Assembly (NCBI RefSeq): GCF_002694385.1 | Contig: NZ_NZMB01000012.1 | Span: forward strand, 40,778 to 104,777 | Length of the DNA: 64,000 nt | Origin: Sneathiella sp. | Lineage (GTDB): Bacteria > Pseudomonadota > Alphaproteobacteria > Sneathiellales > Sneathiellaceae | Direction of reading: 5' to 3' | In this document: one piece after another, positions 32,549 to 42,673 of the stretch | Layout: each line of letters starts with the position of its first letter | Position numbering within the stretch: position 1 is the stretch's first letter | The notes under the pieces: generated by a model | The model's input: only the letters and a program-made list of their open reading frames with translations | Databases searched by the model: none | Told to the model about the DNA's origin: nothing | Made by a program: the position numbers and the translations under genes

Positions 32549-33349
32549 ATGAAAGCAACGGCACGGGGCGAACCCGTCGCGCGGTCGGGTCAAGTACAAT
32601 CCCTGACGCGGGCGCTCTCCATCCTGAATATAATCGCCGACGCCCCGCCCGGCCTGTCGCTGACCGCCATTGCCAAGTCGCTGTCCCTGCCCCCGTCCAC
32701 AGCGCACCGGCTGCTCACAACGTTGCAGGAAGAACGATACGTTCAGTATGACAGGGACAGCAGTCGGTGGCAGATCGCCATGCGCGCCTTTGTGACCGGA
32801 AACGGATTCCTTGTCTCGCGCGATCTGTCAACCGTGGCGCGCCCCTATATGCGACGATTGATGGAACTGAGCGGGGAAACGGTCAATCTGGCCATTGCCG
32901 ATGGCGACAAGGCGATTTACCTCGCACAGGTGGAAAGCCGCGAGATGATGCGGGTCTTTTCCAAACCCGGGAATAGCGTCCCGCTGCATTGTTCCGGCGT
33001 TGGCAAGGCCATTCTGATGGCTATGCCGGAAAAAGATGTCGGTCGAATTATTGAAATGCGCGGCCTTGCAAAACTGACCGACAAGACAATTGTCGAGCCA
33101 GAACGGCTGCATCACGAACTGGCAGAGGCGAAGGAGCGCGGTTTTGCCCTCGATGACGAAGAACATGCCATCGGTCTTCGCTGCGTTGCGGCGCTGATCT
33201 ATGATGAACATGCGGAACCCCTGGCCGGGCTTTCCATATCCGGCCCGGCGGCCCGCATCTCACGGGAACGAATGATAGAACTCGGCAACATCACCAAAAT
33301 GATCGCCGACGAAGTGACGGCTGCTCTCGGCGGTCGCTTGCCTGCCTGA
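32549..33349 (+). CDS. IclR-family transcriptional regulator
   Basis: N-terminal HTH (SLTRALSILNIIADAPPGLSLTAIAKSLSLPPSTAHRLL) and IclR ligand-binding domain; ATG at 32549. Confidence 0.93.
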   Translation: MKATARGEPVARSGQVQSLTRALSILNIIADAPPGLSLTAIAKSLSLPPSTAHRLLTTLQEERYVQYDRDSSRWQIAMRAFVTGNGFLVSRDLSTVARPYMRRLMELSGETVNLAIADGDKAIYLAQVESREMMRVFSKPGNSVPLHCSGVGKAILMAMPEKDVGRIIEMRGLAKLTDKTIVEPERLHHELAEAKERGFALDDEEHAIGLRCVAALIYDEHAEPLAGLSISGPAARISRERMIELGNITKMIADEVTAALGGRLPA

Positions 33350-33359
33350 CTGCAGCCGT

Positions 33360-34697
33360 TTAAAATCCGGAGAAATTTCCCCCACCGATTTCTACATCTC
33401 TCTCATAAACCCTCTCCCCGGCCACATAGGTTGCCCGGACAGCGCGATCATCCCCCAGCATCATCAGAACGAACAGTAATTCCTCAAGACTTTCCGCATG
33501 CCCGGTGCGGTAAGAGAGAAGTGGCGTCGCTTTCAGATCCAACACGATCACATCCGCCTCGAACCCGACGCCAAGCGATCCGATTTTATCTTCCAGATAC
33601 AGAGCTTCGGCCGAGCCCCGTGTCGCCAGATAAAAGGCCTGATGGGCATTCAGCGCAAATCCATTGAGCTGGGCCGTCTTGTAGGCTTCATTCATACTGA
33701 CGAGCTGCGAGAAATTCGTGCCCCCGCCAAGGTCGGTCGCAAGGCCGGTCCGAACGGAGGGCGTCCCCGTCATGGCCCGCTCCAGTCGGAATAGCCCACT
33801 GCCCAAAAACAGATTTGACGTCGGGCAATGAGCAAGCGCCGTTCCTGTCTCAGCGAAGAGGCGGAAGTCGTCCTCTGTGAAATGAACGCCATGGCCATAA
33901 ATGGCGCGCGGGCCGAGCTGACCATAGTGATCATAAATATCGGCATAACTCTTGCGACCCGGAAACAGGGACATCGCCCAGTCAATTTCCGACAGATTCT
34001 CGGAAATATGCGATTGCAGATAGCTTCCCGGATATTCCCGCCACAGTGCCCCGGCAAGTTCCATCTGCGCCTCTGTACTCGTCGGGGCGAAACGGGGGGT
34101 CACCGCATAAAGCGCCCGACCCGCCCCGTGCCATTTCTCCATCAGCGCCTTGCTGTCATCATAGCCACTTTGCGCCGTATCCCGCAGGGCTTCAGGCGCC
34201 TGTCGGTCCATCAAAAGCTTTCCGGCGATAGTGCGCATATTGATCTTTGCCGTCGTCTCAAAGAAGGCATCAACGGACTGCGGATGAACCGTACAAAAAA
34301 CCCCTGCCGTCGTGGTTCCAGCGCGTAGCAATTCTTTCAAAAAGACTTCGGCGGTCGCCAGCGCATAGGCTTTATCCGCAAATTTCTGTTCGGTAACGAA
34401 GGTATATTTGTTGAGCCAGTCAATAAGTTGCTTGCCATAGGCGCCGATCATTTCGGTCTGCGGATAATGCACATGGCAGTCGATAAACCCGGGACAGATG
34501 AGGGCATCTTCATAACGGGTGATCGGCACCTCCGGCGAGAGCGTGGGGAGCATCTCATCTGCGGCACCGAAGCCTGTAATCTGCCCGGCTTCCATCACCA
34601 GCAGGGCATCCTCCTCATAATGCAGACAGTCCCTAACGGACCGGGTGAAGGGGTTGTCCCGATAAGTGAGGGCGCGGCCCCGGATCGCTTTCTGCAT
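33360..34697 (-). CDS. guaD: Guanine deaminase
   Basis: PGFIDCHVHYPQTEMIGAYGKQLIDWL; SHISEN; AHCPTSNLFLGSG. Confidence 0.94.
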   Translation of the reverse strand: MQKAIRGRALTYRDNPFTRSVRDCLHYEEDALLVMEAGQITGFGAADEMLPTLSPEVPITRYEDALICPGFIDCHVHYPQTEMIGAYGKQLIDWLNKYTFVTEQKFADKAYALATAEVFLKELLRAGTTTAGVFCTVHPQSVDAFFETTAKINMRTIAGKLLMDRQAPEALRDTAQSGYDDSKALMEKWHGAGRALYAVTPRFAPTSTEAQMELAGALWREYPGSYLQSHISENLSEIDWAMSLFPGRKSYADIYDHYGQLGPRAIYGHGVHFTEDDFRLFAETGTALAHCPTSNLFLGSGLFRLERAMTGTPSVRTGLATDLGGGTNFSQLVSMNEAYKTAQLNGFALNAHQAFYLATRGSAEALYLEDKIGSLGVGFEADVIVLDLKATPLLSYRTGHAESLEELLFVLMMLGDDRAVRATYVAGERVYERDVEIGGGNFSGF

Positions 34698-34702
34698 ACG
34701 CC

Positions 34703-35188
34703 CTATTTCCCATACGCCACGGACATGGGCAGGGTTACCTCGTCCTTCACAACCTCCATGACGACATAGGTATGGGTTTGCAGGACATGGGGCAGCCGGG
34801 AAATCGTATTGCCCAGCAGCTCCCGATAGGAGGTTATATCCCGGGTCCGGACCTTCAAAAGATAGTCGAAACCGCCTGCCATCATCATACAGGACTGTAT
34901 CTCCGGCACATCCTGAACGGCATCATTAAAGGCCTCAAGATCCGGCGCCGTGGTACGGGAAAGCTGCACCTGCACCATCACCACATGCCCGGCATCGACA
35001 GTTACCGGGTCCAGCGCCGCAAAATAACCCCGGATGGCGCCTGCTTTCTCCAGCCTTTTGACCCGCTCCGCGCAGGGCGTTTTGGTTAAATTGACACGCC
35101 GGGACAGCTCGACCATGGAAATACGCCCATTTTCCTGAATTTCGCGTAAAATGCGAAAGTCTGTCCTGTCCAGACCCTGATCCACCAT
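34703..35188 (-). CDS. Lrp/AsnC-family transcriptional regulator
   Basis: LDRTDFRILREIQENGRISMVELSRRVNLTKTPCAERVKRLEKAG. Confidence 0.94.
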   Translation of the reverse strand: MVDQGLDRTDFRILREIQENGRISMVELSRRVNLTKTPCAERVKRLEKAGAIRGYFAALDPVTVDAGHVVMVQVQLSRTTAPDLEAFNDAVQDVPEIQSCMMMAGGFDYLLKVRTRDITSYRELLGNTISRLPHVLQTHTYVVMEVVKDEVTLPMSVAYGK

Positions 35189-35194
35189 CTTAAT

Positions 35195-35274
35195 TTCCTG
35201 TATTGGGCTCTCATTTCACCATATTCGATTTAATCAAATAACGGCGATATTGCCCAGCAAATTCCTGTAATGGG
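35195..35274. promoter_or_regulatory. Divergent promoter region with direct repeats and palindromes (candidate AsnC/Lrp operators)
   Basis: TTCCTGTATTGGG at 35195-35207 and TTCCTGTAATGGG at 35262-35274; near-palindrome TTCGATTTAATCAAA at 35224-35238. Confidence 0.5.
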
Positions 35275-35401
35275 AATTTTGCCTCACATTTCAACCAGGT
35301 CTCGAAATTGTGTTACCATCATAAAAATTGGGGGAGGACGCCCCGGCCACTATTCGCTAGGATGAGCGAAACAGAATTTCCATCACACTATCCGAAAGAC
35401 C

Positions 35402-36646
35402 ATGACAGGCACCCGTTTCATATTCCGAACATTCCGGCGCTACTGCTGCCACTTTGCCATATTTGCCATACTGACGTATCCTCTGACGATCCATGCCAGC
35501 GAGGCGGAGTTCAAAAACTGGGATGAAGTGGTCGACGCGGCGAAGGGAGGCACGGTCAACTGGTTTCTGTGGGGCGGTGCCGATAACATAAACGCCTATG
35601 TTTCAGACTATGTCGGCGGAGAATTGAAAAAACGCTATGACATAACGCTTAACCGCATCGGCCTTAGCGATACGGCGGAAGCGGTCAATCTGGTCCTTGG
35701 TGAAAAGCAGGCCGGGAATGATGACAACGGGTCGGTTGACATGATCTGGATCAACGGCGGTAACTTTCGCACCATGAAGCAGGGGGATCTGCTGTACTGC
35801 GGATATACGGATCTGCTACCGAACAACCAACTGGTTGATTGGACAGATCCCTCCATCGCCAATGACTTCGGCCTGCCGGTGGACGGCTGCGAGGTGCCAT
35901 GGAACCGTGCGCAGTTCGCCTTCGCCTATGACATTGCGCGCACGGAAACCCCACCCGAAAGCATTGCCGCGCTGATTGATTGGGTGAAACAGAATCCGGG
36001 GAGCTTCACCTATCCGGCCGCCAGTGATTTCAACGGCAGCGTCTTTATCCGCCATGTCTTTTATCATGCGGCAGGCGGGGTCGAAAAGCTGCTGGGTCCC
36101 TTTGATCAGACGACATACGATGCGGTGGCGCCAAAAGCCTGGGCAATTCTGAATGACATGAAGCCTTATCTCTGGCGGGAAGGGACCACCTATCCAAATT
36201 CCATCGCCAGTCTCGCGCAACTTTTCGCCAACCAGGAGGTCTCCCTCTATTTCGACTATGATCCGGCTATTTTCGGGATTAATGTGGAGAATGGCATTTT
36301 TCCCGAGACGACACGCTCTTATGGCCTGGCTGACGGGACGATCGGCAATATCAACTATGTCGCCATTCCATACAATTCACCCAACAAGGCGGCGGCCATG
36401 GTGACAGCAAATTTTCTGCTGTCTTTTGAGGCGCAGTTCGAAAAGGCAAAGGCCGATGTCTGGGGGGCGGCGCCCGCCATTGATGTCGCGCGTCTGCGGC
36501 AGGAGGAACAGACGCATTTCGCCGCTCTGCCTCGTAATCCGGCCGTCATTGCGCCGGAGATACTGGCGCGTCATGCCCTGCCCGAGCTTCACCCCGACTG
36601 GATCAGCGCCATTGAAACGGGCTGGCAGGAATATGTTGCAAAATAG
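35402..36646 (+). CDS. ABC transporter substrate-binding protein, YnjB-like
   Basis: Signal peptide, SBP family 1-type (WFLWGGADNINAYVSDYVGGELKKRYDI), followed by two permeases and an ATPase. Confidence 0.82.
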   Translation: MTGTRFIFRTFRRYCCHFAIFAILTYPLTIHASEAEFKNWDEVVDAAKGGTVNWFLWGGADNINAYVSDYVGGELKKRYDITLNRIGLSDTAEAVNLVLGEKQAGNDDNGSVDMIWINGGNFRTMKQGDLLYCGYTDLLPNNQLVDWTDPSIANDFGLPVDGCEVPWNRAQFAFAYDIARTETPPESIAALIDWVKQNPGSFTYPAASDFNGSVFIRHVFYHAAGGVEKLLGPFDQTTYDAVAPKAWAILNDMKPYLWREGTTYPNSIASLAQLFANQEVSLYFDYDPAIFGINVENGIFPETTRSYGLADGTIGNINYVAIPYNSPNKAAAMVTANFLLSFEAQFEKAKADVWGAAPAIDVARLRQEEQTHFAALPRNPAVIAPEILARHALPELHPDWISAIETGWQEYVAK

Positions 36647-36709
36647 CGCAGTATCACCACCCTTGTCATAACGGCCGGGAACGGATTATCCCATTAGCAG
36701 GATCGGCTC

Positions 36710-37567
36710 ATGAATGAGCGATGGAAAATATCCCTGATGCTGGCCCCTGCGGTCCTGATAATAGCGGGGCTGTTTCTGGGCGGCCTCCTGCTCGGCATAA
36801 TGGGTAGTCTCGGTTATATGCCCTTTATCGGACGTCATGATTGGAGTTTTGATGCCTATCGCGAAATTGTCACGTCAGAGCGTTTTTATCACTCCTTCCT
36901 TCTTACTTTTCATATTGCGTTTACCTCGACGATTATCGCCTCTGTCATCGCCATGGGGGCCGCGCTTGTTCTCAGAAAAAGTTTCTTCGGACGCCGTGTC
37001 ATTCAGTTTCTGTTTCACCTTAATCTCACCGTTCCGCACCTCGTCGGGGCTATCGGCATTCTCTATCTCTTCTCCCAGTCCGGTTTTTTTGCGCGCCTTG
37101 CCCATGAATTTCATCTGATCGCACGTCCGGCGGATTTTCCGGCCCTCGTGTACGATCCCTTCGCCATCGGTATTATCCTGCAATATGTATGGAAGGAAGT
37201 GCCCTTTATCGGCCTGATCCTGCTCGCCAACATGCAAAGCCTCAGCCATGACTACGAAGCCGTTGCGCGCTCCCTCGGTGCAAGCCGCTGGCAGAGTTTT
37301 CGCCATGTCCTGTTGCCGCTCCTCAGTCCCGGCCTGCTGGCTGCCGCAATGATCGTTTTCGCTTTTACCTTCGGCGCCTATGAAATTCCCGCGCTGCTCG
37401 GGCAGAATTATCCTGCCGCGCTGCCCGTTCTCGCCTATCAGGCTTTCACCGATACCGATCTTAACGCCCGCCCGGCGGCCCTCGCCATGGCGATGGTCAT
37501 TGCCATCATGAGCGCGCTGATGATTTTCGCTTATGCCCGGCTGACCCGGCGCTATGTGCGGGCCTGA
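36710..37567 (+). CDS. ABC transporter permease
   Basis: BPD_transp_1-like; EAA loop EAVARSLGASRWQSFRHVLLPLL. Confidence 0.88.
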   Translation: MNERWKISLMLAPAVLIIAGLFLGGLLLGIMGSLGYMPFIGRHDWSFDAYREIVTSERFYHSFLLTFHIAFTSTIIASVIAMGAALVLRKSFFGRRVIQFLFHLNLTVPHLVGAIGILYLFSQSGFFARLAHEFHLIARPADFPALVYDPFAIGIILQYVWKEVPFIGLILLANMQSLSHDYEAVARSLGASRWQSFRHVLLPLLSPGLLAAAMIVFAFTFGAYEIPALLGQNYPAALPVLAYQAFTDTDLNARPAALAMAMVIAIMSALMIFAYARLTRRYVRA

Positions 37568-38411
37568 AATAATGCAGGAACGCACGCATATTGTCCGTTC
37601 GAAAAATGGCCTGTCCCCGCTTGTGTGGCTATCCCTTGCCCTGCTGGTGACCTGGCTTGTCCTGCCGCTAGTCCCGCTGGCTGTCTGGTCCGTGAGCCGA
37701 AGCTGGTTTTTCCCTGATATCGCCCCCTCCGCTTATAGCCTGCGGGCCTGGGAGTATGTTCTTTCTCCGACATCCGAAGTCCTGCCTGCACTTGGGACCA
37801 CCCTGATCATTGCCCTCGGCGTCACCATTTTATCCATCCTGATCGGGCTTCCGGCGGGGCGGGCGCTTGGGCTTTACCGCTTTCGGGGGAAAGCCCTGAT
37901 TGAGCTTCTTATTCTGGCGCCGACAATTGTGCCGGGCATCGCCGTTGCCCTTGGCCTGCATGTGGTATTTCTGAAGGCGGGGCTGGCCGGAACGATGAGC
38001 GGCGTACTGATCGTGCATCTGATCCCGACGCTGCCCTATATGGTGCTGGTCATGGCGGGCGTTTTTGCAAACTATAATCCGGATGCGGAAGCGCAGGCCC
38101 GCAGCCTTGGAGCAAACCGCCTTCAGGCATTCCGATATGTCACCCTGCCGGCCATCCTGCCCGGTCTGCTGATCGGTTCCCTCTTCGCCTTTCTGGTTTC
38201 CTGGAGCCAGTATATTCTTACTCTGCTGATCGGCGGCGGACGGGTTGTGACCTTACCGTTGCTGCTGTTCAATTTCGCAAGCGCCGGGCGTAACGACATC
38301 ACCGGCGCGATCGGCATGATCTATATCCTCCCCGGCATGATTCTGCTGGTTTTTGCCGCCCGCTATATGTCTGGCCGAAATCAAGCCTATACCGCTACGG
38401 GGCAGATATGA
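37554..38411 (+). CDS. ABC transporter permease
   Basis: EAA loop EAQARSLGANRLQAFRYVTLPAILPG. Confidence 0.88.
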   Translation: MCGPEIMQERTHIVRSKNGLSPLVWLSLALLVTWLVLPLVPLAVWSVSRSWFFPDIAPSAYSLRAWEYVLSPTSEVLPALGTTLIIALGVTILSILIGLPAGRALGLYRFRGKALIELLILAPTIVPGIAVALGLHVVFLKAGLAGTMSGVLIVHLIPTLPYMVLVMAGVFANYNPDAEAQARSLGANRLQAFRYVTLPAILPGLLIGSLFAFLVSWSQYILTLLIGGGRVVTLPLLLFNFASAGRNDITGAIGMIYILPGMILLVFAARYMSGRNQAYTATGQI

Positions 38412-39448
38412 CAGAAGTTGCCTTGCGAAATCTTTGCAAAACTTATCCGGGCGCGGACAAAGCCGTCGTTGATGATATCTCTCTGCATATCAAAAGCGGT
38501 TCTTTGACCGCCCTGCTCGGCCCGTCTGGCTCCGGCAAATCGACAATCCTCAAGATGATTGCGGGTCTACTTTTCCCCACATCCGGTGATATCCTTGTCG
38601 GCGGACACTCCGTCCTGTCACTGCCGCCTGAGAAACGGGACATCGTCTTGATCTTTCAGGACAATCTTCTTTTTCCCTATCTTAGCGTTGCGGAAAATAT
38701 CGGCTTTGGCCTCAGGATGCGGCGGCGGCCAAAAGCGGAAATAGCAGATGCCGTGCATGCGATTATGAATCTTATGCAGATCCGCGGGCTGGAGAAGCGG
38801 AAACCTTTCGAACTTTCCGGCGGTCAACAACAGAGAGTGGCCCTTGCCCGGGCGTTGGTGCTCCGCCCCCGGCTTCTGCTGCTGGATGAGCCTTTTTCAA
38901 ATCTTGATGCCTCTCTGCGCCTCGAAATGCAGTCCCTGCTGAAGGAACTGCACCGCGAAACCGGCACGACCATGCTGTTCGTGACCCATGACCAATCAGA
39001 AGCCGTCCGGCTTGCCGACCGGATTGCCCTGATCTTTCACGGGCAGCTTCGTCAGTATGACGCGCCGGATGCGTTCTACAACCGGCCCCATGACCGCAGC
39101 GTCGCTGAATTTTTCGGCGGCCGAAATTTTATCGACGGCACCTTAAAGGAAGACCATTTTGAATGCGCCCTCGGCCATCTGAAAATGCCCGCAGATACGC
39201 CATCACATGGGAGTATTCTGACCTTTCGGCCAGAAAATATTATTATCGGGGAGACTTCCTCTGCAACAAACAGGATCACCGCAATACTGGAAGGCCGGCA
39301 ATTTCTGGGTGAGAGGACAATACTCCACCTACGATGCGGGCCCGCAATGTTCGAAGCCTATAGCTCCCCCCTTGCGGCGGCCTCATACGTGATCGGCCAG
39401 CCTTTATCCGTCTGTCTTCCGCCAGATTCCCTCTGGCTCCTGCCCTGA
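38408..39448 (+). CDS. ABC transporter ATP-binding protein
   Basis: GPSGSGKSTIL, LSGGQQQRVALARAL, LLLLDEPFSNLDA; C-terminal TOBE-like region. Confidence 0.93.
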   Translation: MTEVALRNLCKTYPGADKAVVDDISLHIKSGSLTALLGPSGSGKSTILKMIAGLLFPTSGDILVGGHSVLSLPPEKRDIVLIFQDNLLFPYLSVAENIGFGLRMRRRPKAEIADAVHAIMNLMQIRGLEKRKPFELSGGQQQRVALARALVLRPRLLLLDEPFSNLDASLRLEMQSLLKELHRETGTTMLFVTHDQSEAVRLADRIALIFHGQLRQYDAPDAFYNRPHDRSVAEFFGGRNFIDGTLKEDHFECALGHLKMPADTPSHGSILTFRPENIIIGETSSATNRITAILEGRQFLGERTILHLRCGPAMFEAYSSPLAAASYVIGQPLSVCLPPDSLWLLP

Positions 39449-39468
39449 TGCGAATAGGACATGATAAA

Positions 39469-39496
39469 GGCCCCGGAAGCCGAAGCTGCCGGGGCC
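39469..39496. terminator. Hairpin between convergent ABC ATPase and livK-like genes, possible terminator
   Basis: GGCCCCGG-AAGCCGAAGCTG-CCGGGGCC; weak T tract. Confidence 0.5.
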
Positions 39497-39521
39497 CGAT
39501 ATCAGTCCGCAAGAGACTTAA

Positions 39522-40631
39522 TTATTTATAGTCGTACTTGCCATCTTTCCATTCATACCAGACATAACCCGGCAGGGTAACATCACCCTTGTCATCAAAG
39601 GACAGCTCACCCAGAACGGTGTTGAACTTGCCTGAGTTCAGGGCTTCAATGACCTTGCCTTCTTCAACAGACTTGGCGGCTGTTGCGGCCTGTGCCCATG
39701 CCTGAACCGCGGCATAGGTGTAAAGGACGTAACCTTCCGGCTCGATGCCCTTTTCGCGGAATTTGGCGACCAGTTCATCAACGCCCGGATTTTTCCGGGG
39801 GTCCGGCGAGAAGGTCATCAGCGTACCTTCACCGGCATCACCCGTGATGGACCAGTATTCATCTGTCACAAGCGCGTCACCGGAAACAAGCTGGGTATCC
39901 ATACCCTGATCGCGCATCTGACGGACGATCAGACCAGCTTCGGTGTGATAACCGCCCACATAGGCAATGTTGATGCCTTCCTGCTTCATTTTAGAAACAA
40001 GAGCCGTATAGTCCTTTTCACCGGCGGTATAGGCTTCATACATGGTTGCCTCTGCGCCATCGGCTTCCATTGCCGCCTTGGTTTCATCGGCAAGTCCCTT
40101 ACCATAGGCCGTCTTGTCATGCAGGATGGCAATTTTCTTGCCGCCCTTTGCTTGTTCCGCAAGATAGGCGCCAGCAACAACACCCTGCTGATCATCCCGG
40201 CCGCAAACACGATAGACATTTGGTCCGCCTTCATCCGTCAGCTTCGGATTTGTCGATGCGGGAGAGATCTGGATAATCCCTTCCTCGGTATAAACAGCAG
40301 AGGCCGGAATGGAAGAGCCGGAACAGAAATGGCCTGCCATAAAGACAACGCCCTTGGAAGCCATCTGGTTGGCGACGGCCACCGCCTGTTTCGGATCGCA
40401 GGCATCATCTCCGATTTCCAACGTCAGCATTTCGCCATTCACGCCGCCAGCGGCGTTAATATCCGCCACCGCCTGTTCGGCGCCCGCTTTCATCTGCTGT
40501 CCAAAACTTGCATACTGGCCGGTCATCGGACCCGCGGTTGCAATGGCGATGTCCGCCCAAGCCGCTGTCGAGGTCATCATCATGCCCATCGACAGTGCCG
40601 ACATGGCAACTAAAATCTTTTTCATTTTCAC
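39522..40631 (-). CDS. Branched-chain amino acid ABC transporter substrate-binding protein
   Basis: Signal peptide, periplasmic binding fold (AGPMTGQYASFGQQMKAGAEQAVADINAAGG). Confidence 0.93.
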   Translation of the reverse strand: MKMKKILVAMSALSMGMMMTSTAAWADIAIATAGPMTGQYASFGQQMKAGAEQAVADINAAGGVNGEMLTLEIGDDACDPKQAVAVANQMASKGVVFMAGHFCSGSSIPASAVYTEEGIIQISPASTNPKLTDEGGPNVYRVCGRDDQQGVVAGAYLAEQAKGGKKIAILHDKTAYGKGLADETKAAMEADGAEATMYEAYTAGEKDYTALVSKMKQEGINIAYVGGYHTEAGLIVRQMRDQGMDTQLVSGDALVTDEYWSITGDAGEGTLMTFSPDPRKNPGVDELVAKFREKGIEPEGYVLYTYAAVQAWAQAATAAKSVEEGKVIEALNSGKFNTVLGELSFDDKGDVTLPGYVWYEWKDGKYDYK

Positions 40632-40727
40632 ACTCCCAGTTGATTGAAAAACAAATTCTACCGTACGCTGGTTTTCACAAATATATCAAATTTTTACTTA
40701 AAGTTGAATGCGAATATTCGGGAAACA

Positions 40728-41081
40728 CTATTCTCCGGCGGCCTTCTTTTCACGCCATGAGAAGGGTCCCGCACGCTCGTAAAGCCAGCGATATTGCGTC
40801 ACCATCTGACGCACCCGCGTCACCCGGTAACCCAATAGCGAAATACCGATCAGCACAAGGGCATCAACGGCATAATATTGCAAGGACAGCAACGTTCCCT
40901 CGAAAAGAGAGAAATGGAAAAACCTGACCGCGGCGGCAAGCAGCAGCATGTAAAAAATAAGCTGCGGGATCGGCCGCCAGCTTGAGGCGAGGGCCCGCCC
41001 GGCCAGATATCCAGCCCCTCCCCCAACGAGAACCGTCACGAACAGGAAGGTCAGAAAGCTGTTTTCCCACAAAATTCCCAT
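40728..41081 (-). CDS. DUF6867-like small membrane protein
   Basis: 117 aa, three hydrophobic segments, ends WLYERAGPFSWREKKA; within liv operon. Confidence 0.78.
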   Translation of the reverse strand: MGILWENSFLTFLFVTVLVGGGAGYLAGRALASSWRPIPQLIFYMLLLAAAVRFFHFSLFEGTLLSLQYYAVDALVLIGISLLGYRVTRVRQMVTQYRWLYERAGPFSWREKKAAGE

Positions 41082-41809
41082 CAGTGAGCCCCCCCTTCAA
41101 GATAGGCTGCCCGGACTTCCTCGCTCGCGAGAAGCTCCTTGCCCGTGCCGCTCATAGTAATGCGGCCGTTGACCATGACATACCCGCGATGCGCGAGCTT
41201 GAGCGCATGATAAGCATTTTGTTCGACCAGAAAAACAGTGAGGCCGTCTTTTTCGTTCAGTAGCTTGATCGCCTCAAAGATCTGCTTGACCACCAGCGGC
41301 GCCAGCCCGAGAGACGGTTCATCCAACAGCAAGAGCCGCGGCCGCGCCATCAATGCCCTGGCAATGGCGAGCATCTGCTGCTCTCCGCCCGAGAGGGTGC
41401 CCCCCCGCTGGTCGCGGCGCTCCTTCAGGCGGGGGAACAGTTCAAAGGCCCGCTCAAGATCTTCATCAAAATGAACCGCATCCGAGGTGGTCGCCCCCAT
41501 GATCAGATTTTCATAAACCGTCATGCGGGGGAAAATTCGGCGGCCTTCCGGTGACTGTGAAATTTTCAGTCGGGTGATTTCATGGGTCGGCAATTGTGTA
41601 ATATCCCTACCATCGAAGATGATTTGCCCGATCGCCGCCCGTGGATCGCCGCAAATTGTCATCATAAGGGTGGATTTTCCTGCGCCATTGGCCCCGATAA
41701 GGGTCACGATTTCGCCCGGATTGACATCAAGCGTCACTCCTTTGAGCGCCTGGATTTTACCATAATAGGTTTCGACATCTTTCACATGAAGAAGCGGGCC
41801 AGAACTCAT
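41081..41809 (-). CDS. livF: Branched-chain amino acid ABC transporter ATP-binding protein LivF
   Basis: GANGAGKSTLMMTICG, LSGGEQQMLAIARALM. Confidence 0.94.
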   Translation of the reverse strand: MSSGPLLHVKDVETYYGKIQALKGVTLDVNPGEIVTLIGANGAGKSTLMMTICGDPRAAIGQIIFDGRDITQLPTHEITRLKISQSPEGRRIFPRMTVYENLIMGATTSDAVHFDEDLERAFELFPRLKERRDQRGGTLSGGEQQMLAIARALMARPRLLLLDEPSLGLAPLVVKQIFEAIKLLNEKDGLTVFLVEQNAYHALKLAHRGYVMVNGRITMSGTGKELLASEEVRAAYLEGGAH

Positions 41810-42672
41810 GATGACGCCCCTTCTTCAATTTCATCGATTTCCTGCTCCACCTCTTCCACCTCTTCATCGGGAACGCCGAGATAGGCGGCAATGACGCTTG
41901 GATCATTGCGGATCTCTTCCGGCGTCCCGTCAGCGATTTTCTTGCCATAGTCCAACACAACGATATGATCGGAAATACCCATCACCACATTCATGTCATG
42001 CTCGATCAGCAAAACGCCGGTCGCCGCCTCATTGCGAATGAACAGGAGAAGCTTGTTCAATTCCTCCGATTCGCGTGGATTGAGGCCTGCCGCCGGTTCA
42101 TCAAGGCACAGCAATTTAGGCTTCGTACACATGGCGCGCGCAATTTCCAGCTTGCGCTGCTCCCCATAGGGAAGATCGCCTGCCGCATCATCGGCGCGAT
42201 GCATGAGCCCGGCCTGCGCCATCCAGTATTTGGCAAATTCAATCGCCTCTTTTTCCGCCCGCTTGTATCCGCCAAGCCCCAGAATGCCGCCAAAAGTATA
42301 ATTGGAGGCAATCATCAGCGGATTATGCTGGCCTACCATCAGATTCTCAAGAACCGTCATCCCGCCGAACAGCCGGATATTCTGGAAAGTCCGGGCAACC
42401 TTCGCAATTTTCGGGATCTTGAAATCATCCATACGTTCCAGAAGAAACTTTTCGCCATTCTCATGCAGGGCCGTGATACATCCTTCTGTCGGTTTGTAAA
42501 AGCCGGTGATGCAATTGAAGACAGTCGTTTTACCGGCGCCATTCGGCCCGATCAGAGCTGTAATATCCTGCCGCCCTGCCATAAAGGACAGGTCATCCAC
42601 GGCGAGAAGACCGCCAAACCGCATGCTGAGATGTTCGACAGTCAGGACCGGGTTATCAATGACATGCGCCAT
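41806..42672 (-). CDS. livG: Branched-chain amino acid ABC transporter ATP-binding protein LivG
   Basis: GPNGAGKTTVFNCITGFYKPTEG; LLCLDEPAAGLNPRE; acidic C-terminal tail. Confidence 0.94.
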   Translation of the reverse strand: MAHVIDNPVLTVEHLSMRFGGLLAVDDLSFMAGRQDITALIGPNGAGKTTVFNCITGFYKPTEGCITALHENGEKFLLERMDDFKIPKIAKVARTFQNIRLFGGMTVLENLMVGQHNPLMIASNYTFGGILGLGGYKRAEKEAIEFAKYWMAQAGLMHRADDAAGDLPYGEQRKLEIARAMCTKPKLLCLDEPAAGLNPRESEELNKLLLFIRNEAATGVLLIEHDMNVVMGISDHIVVLDYGKKIADGTPEEIRNDPSVIAAYLGVPDEEVEEVEQEIDEIEEGASS

Positions 42673-42673
42673 C

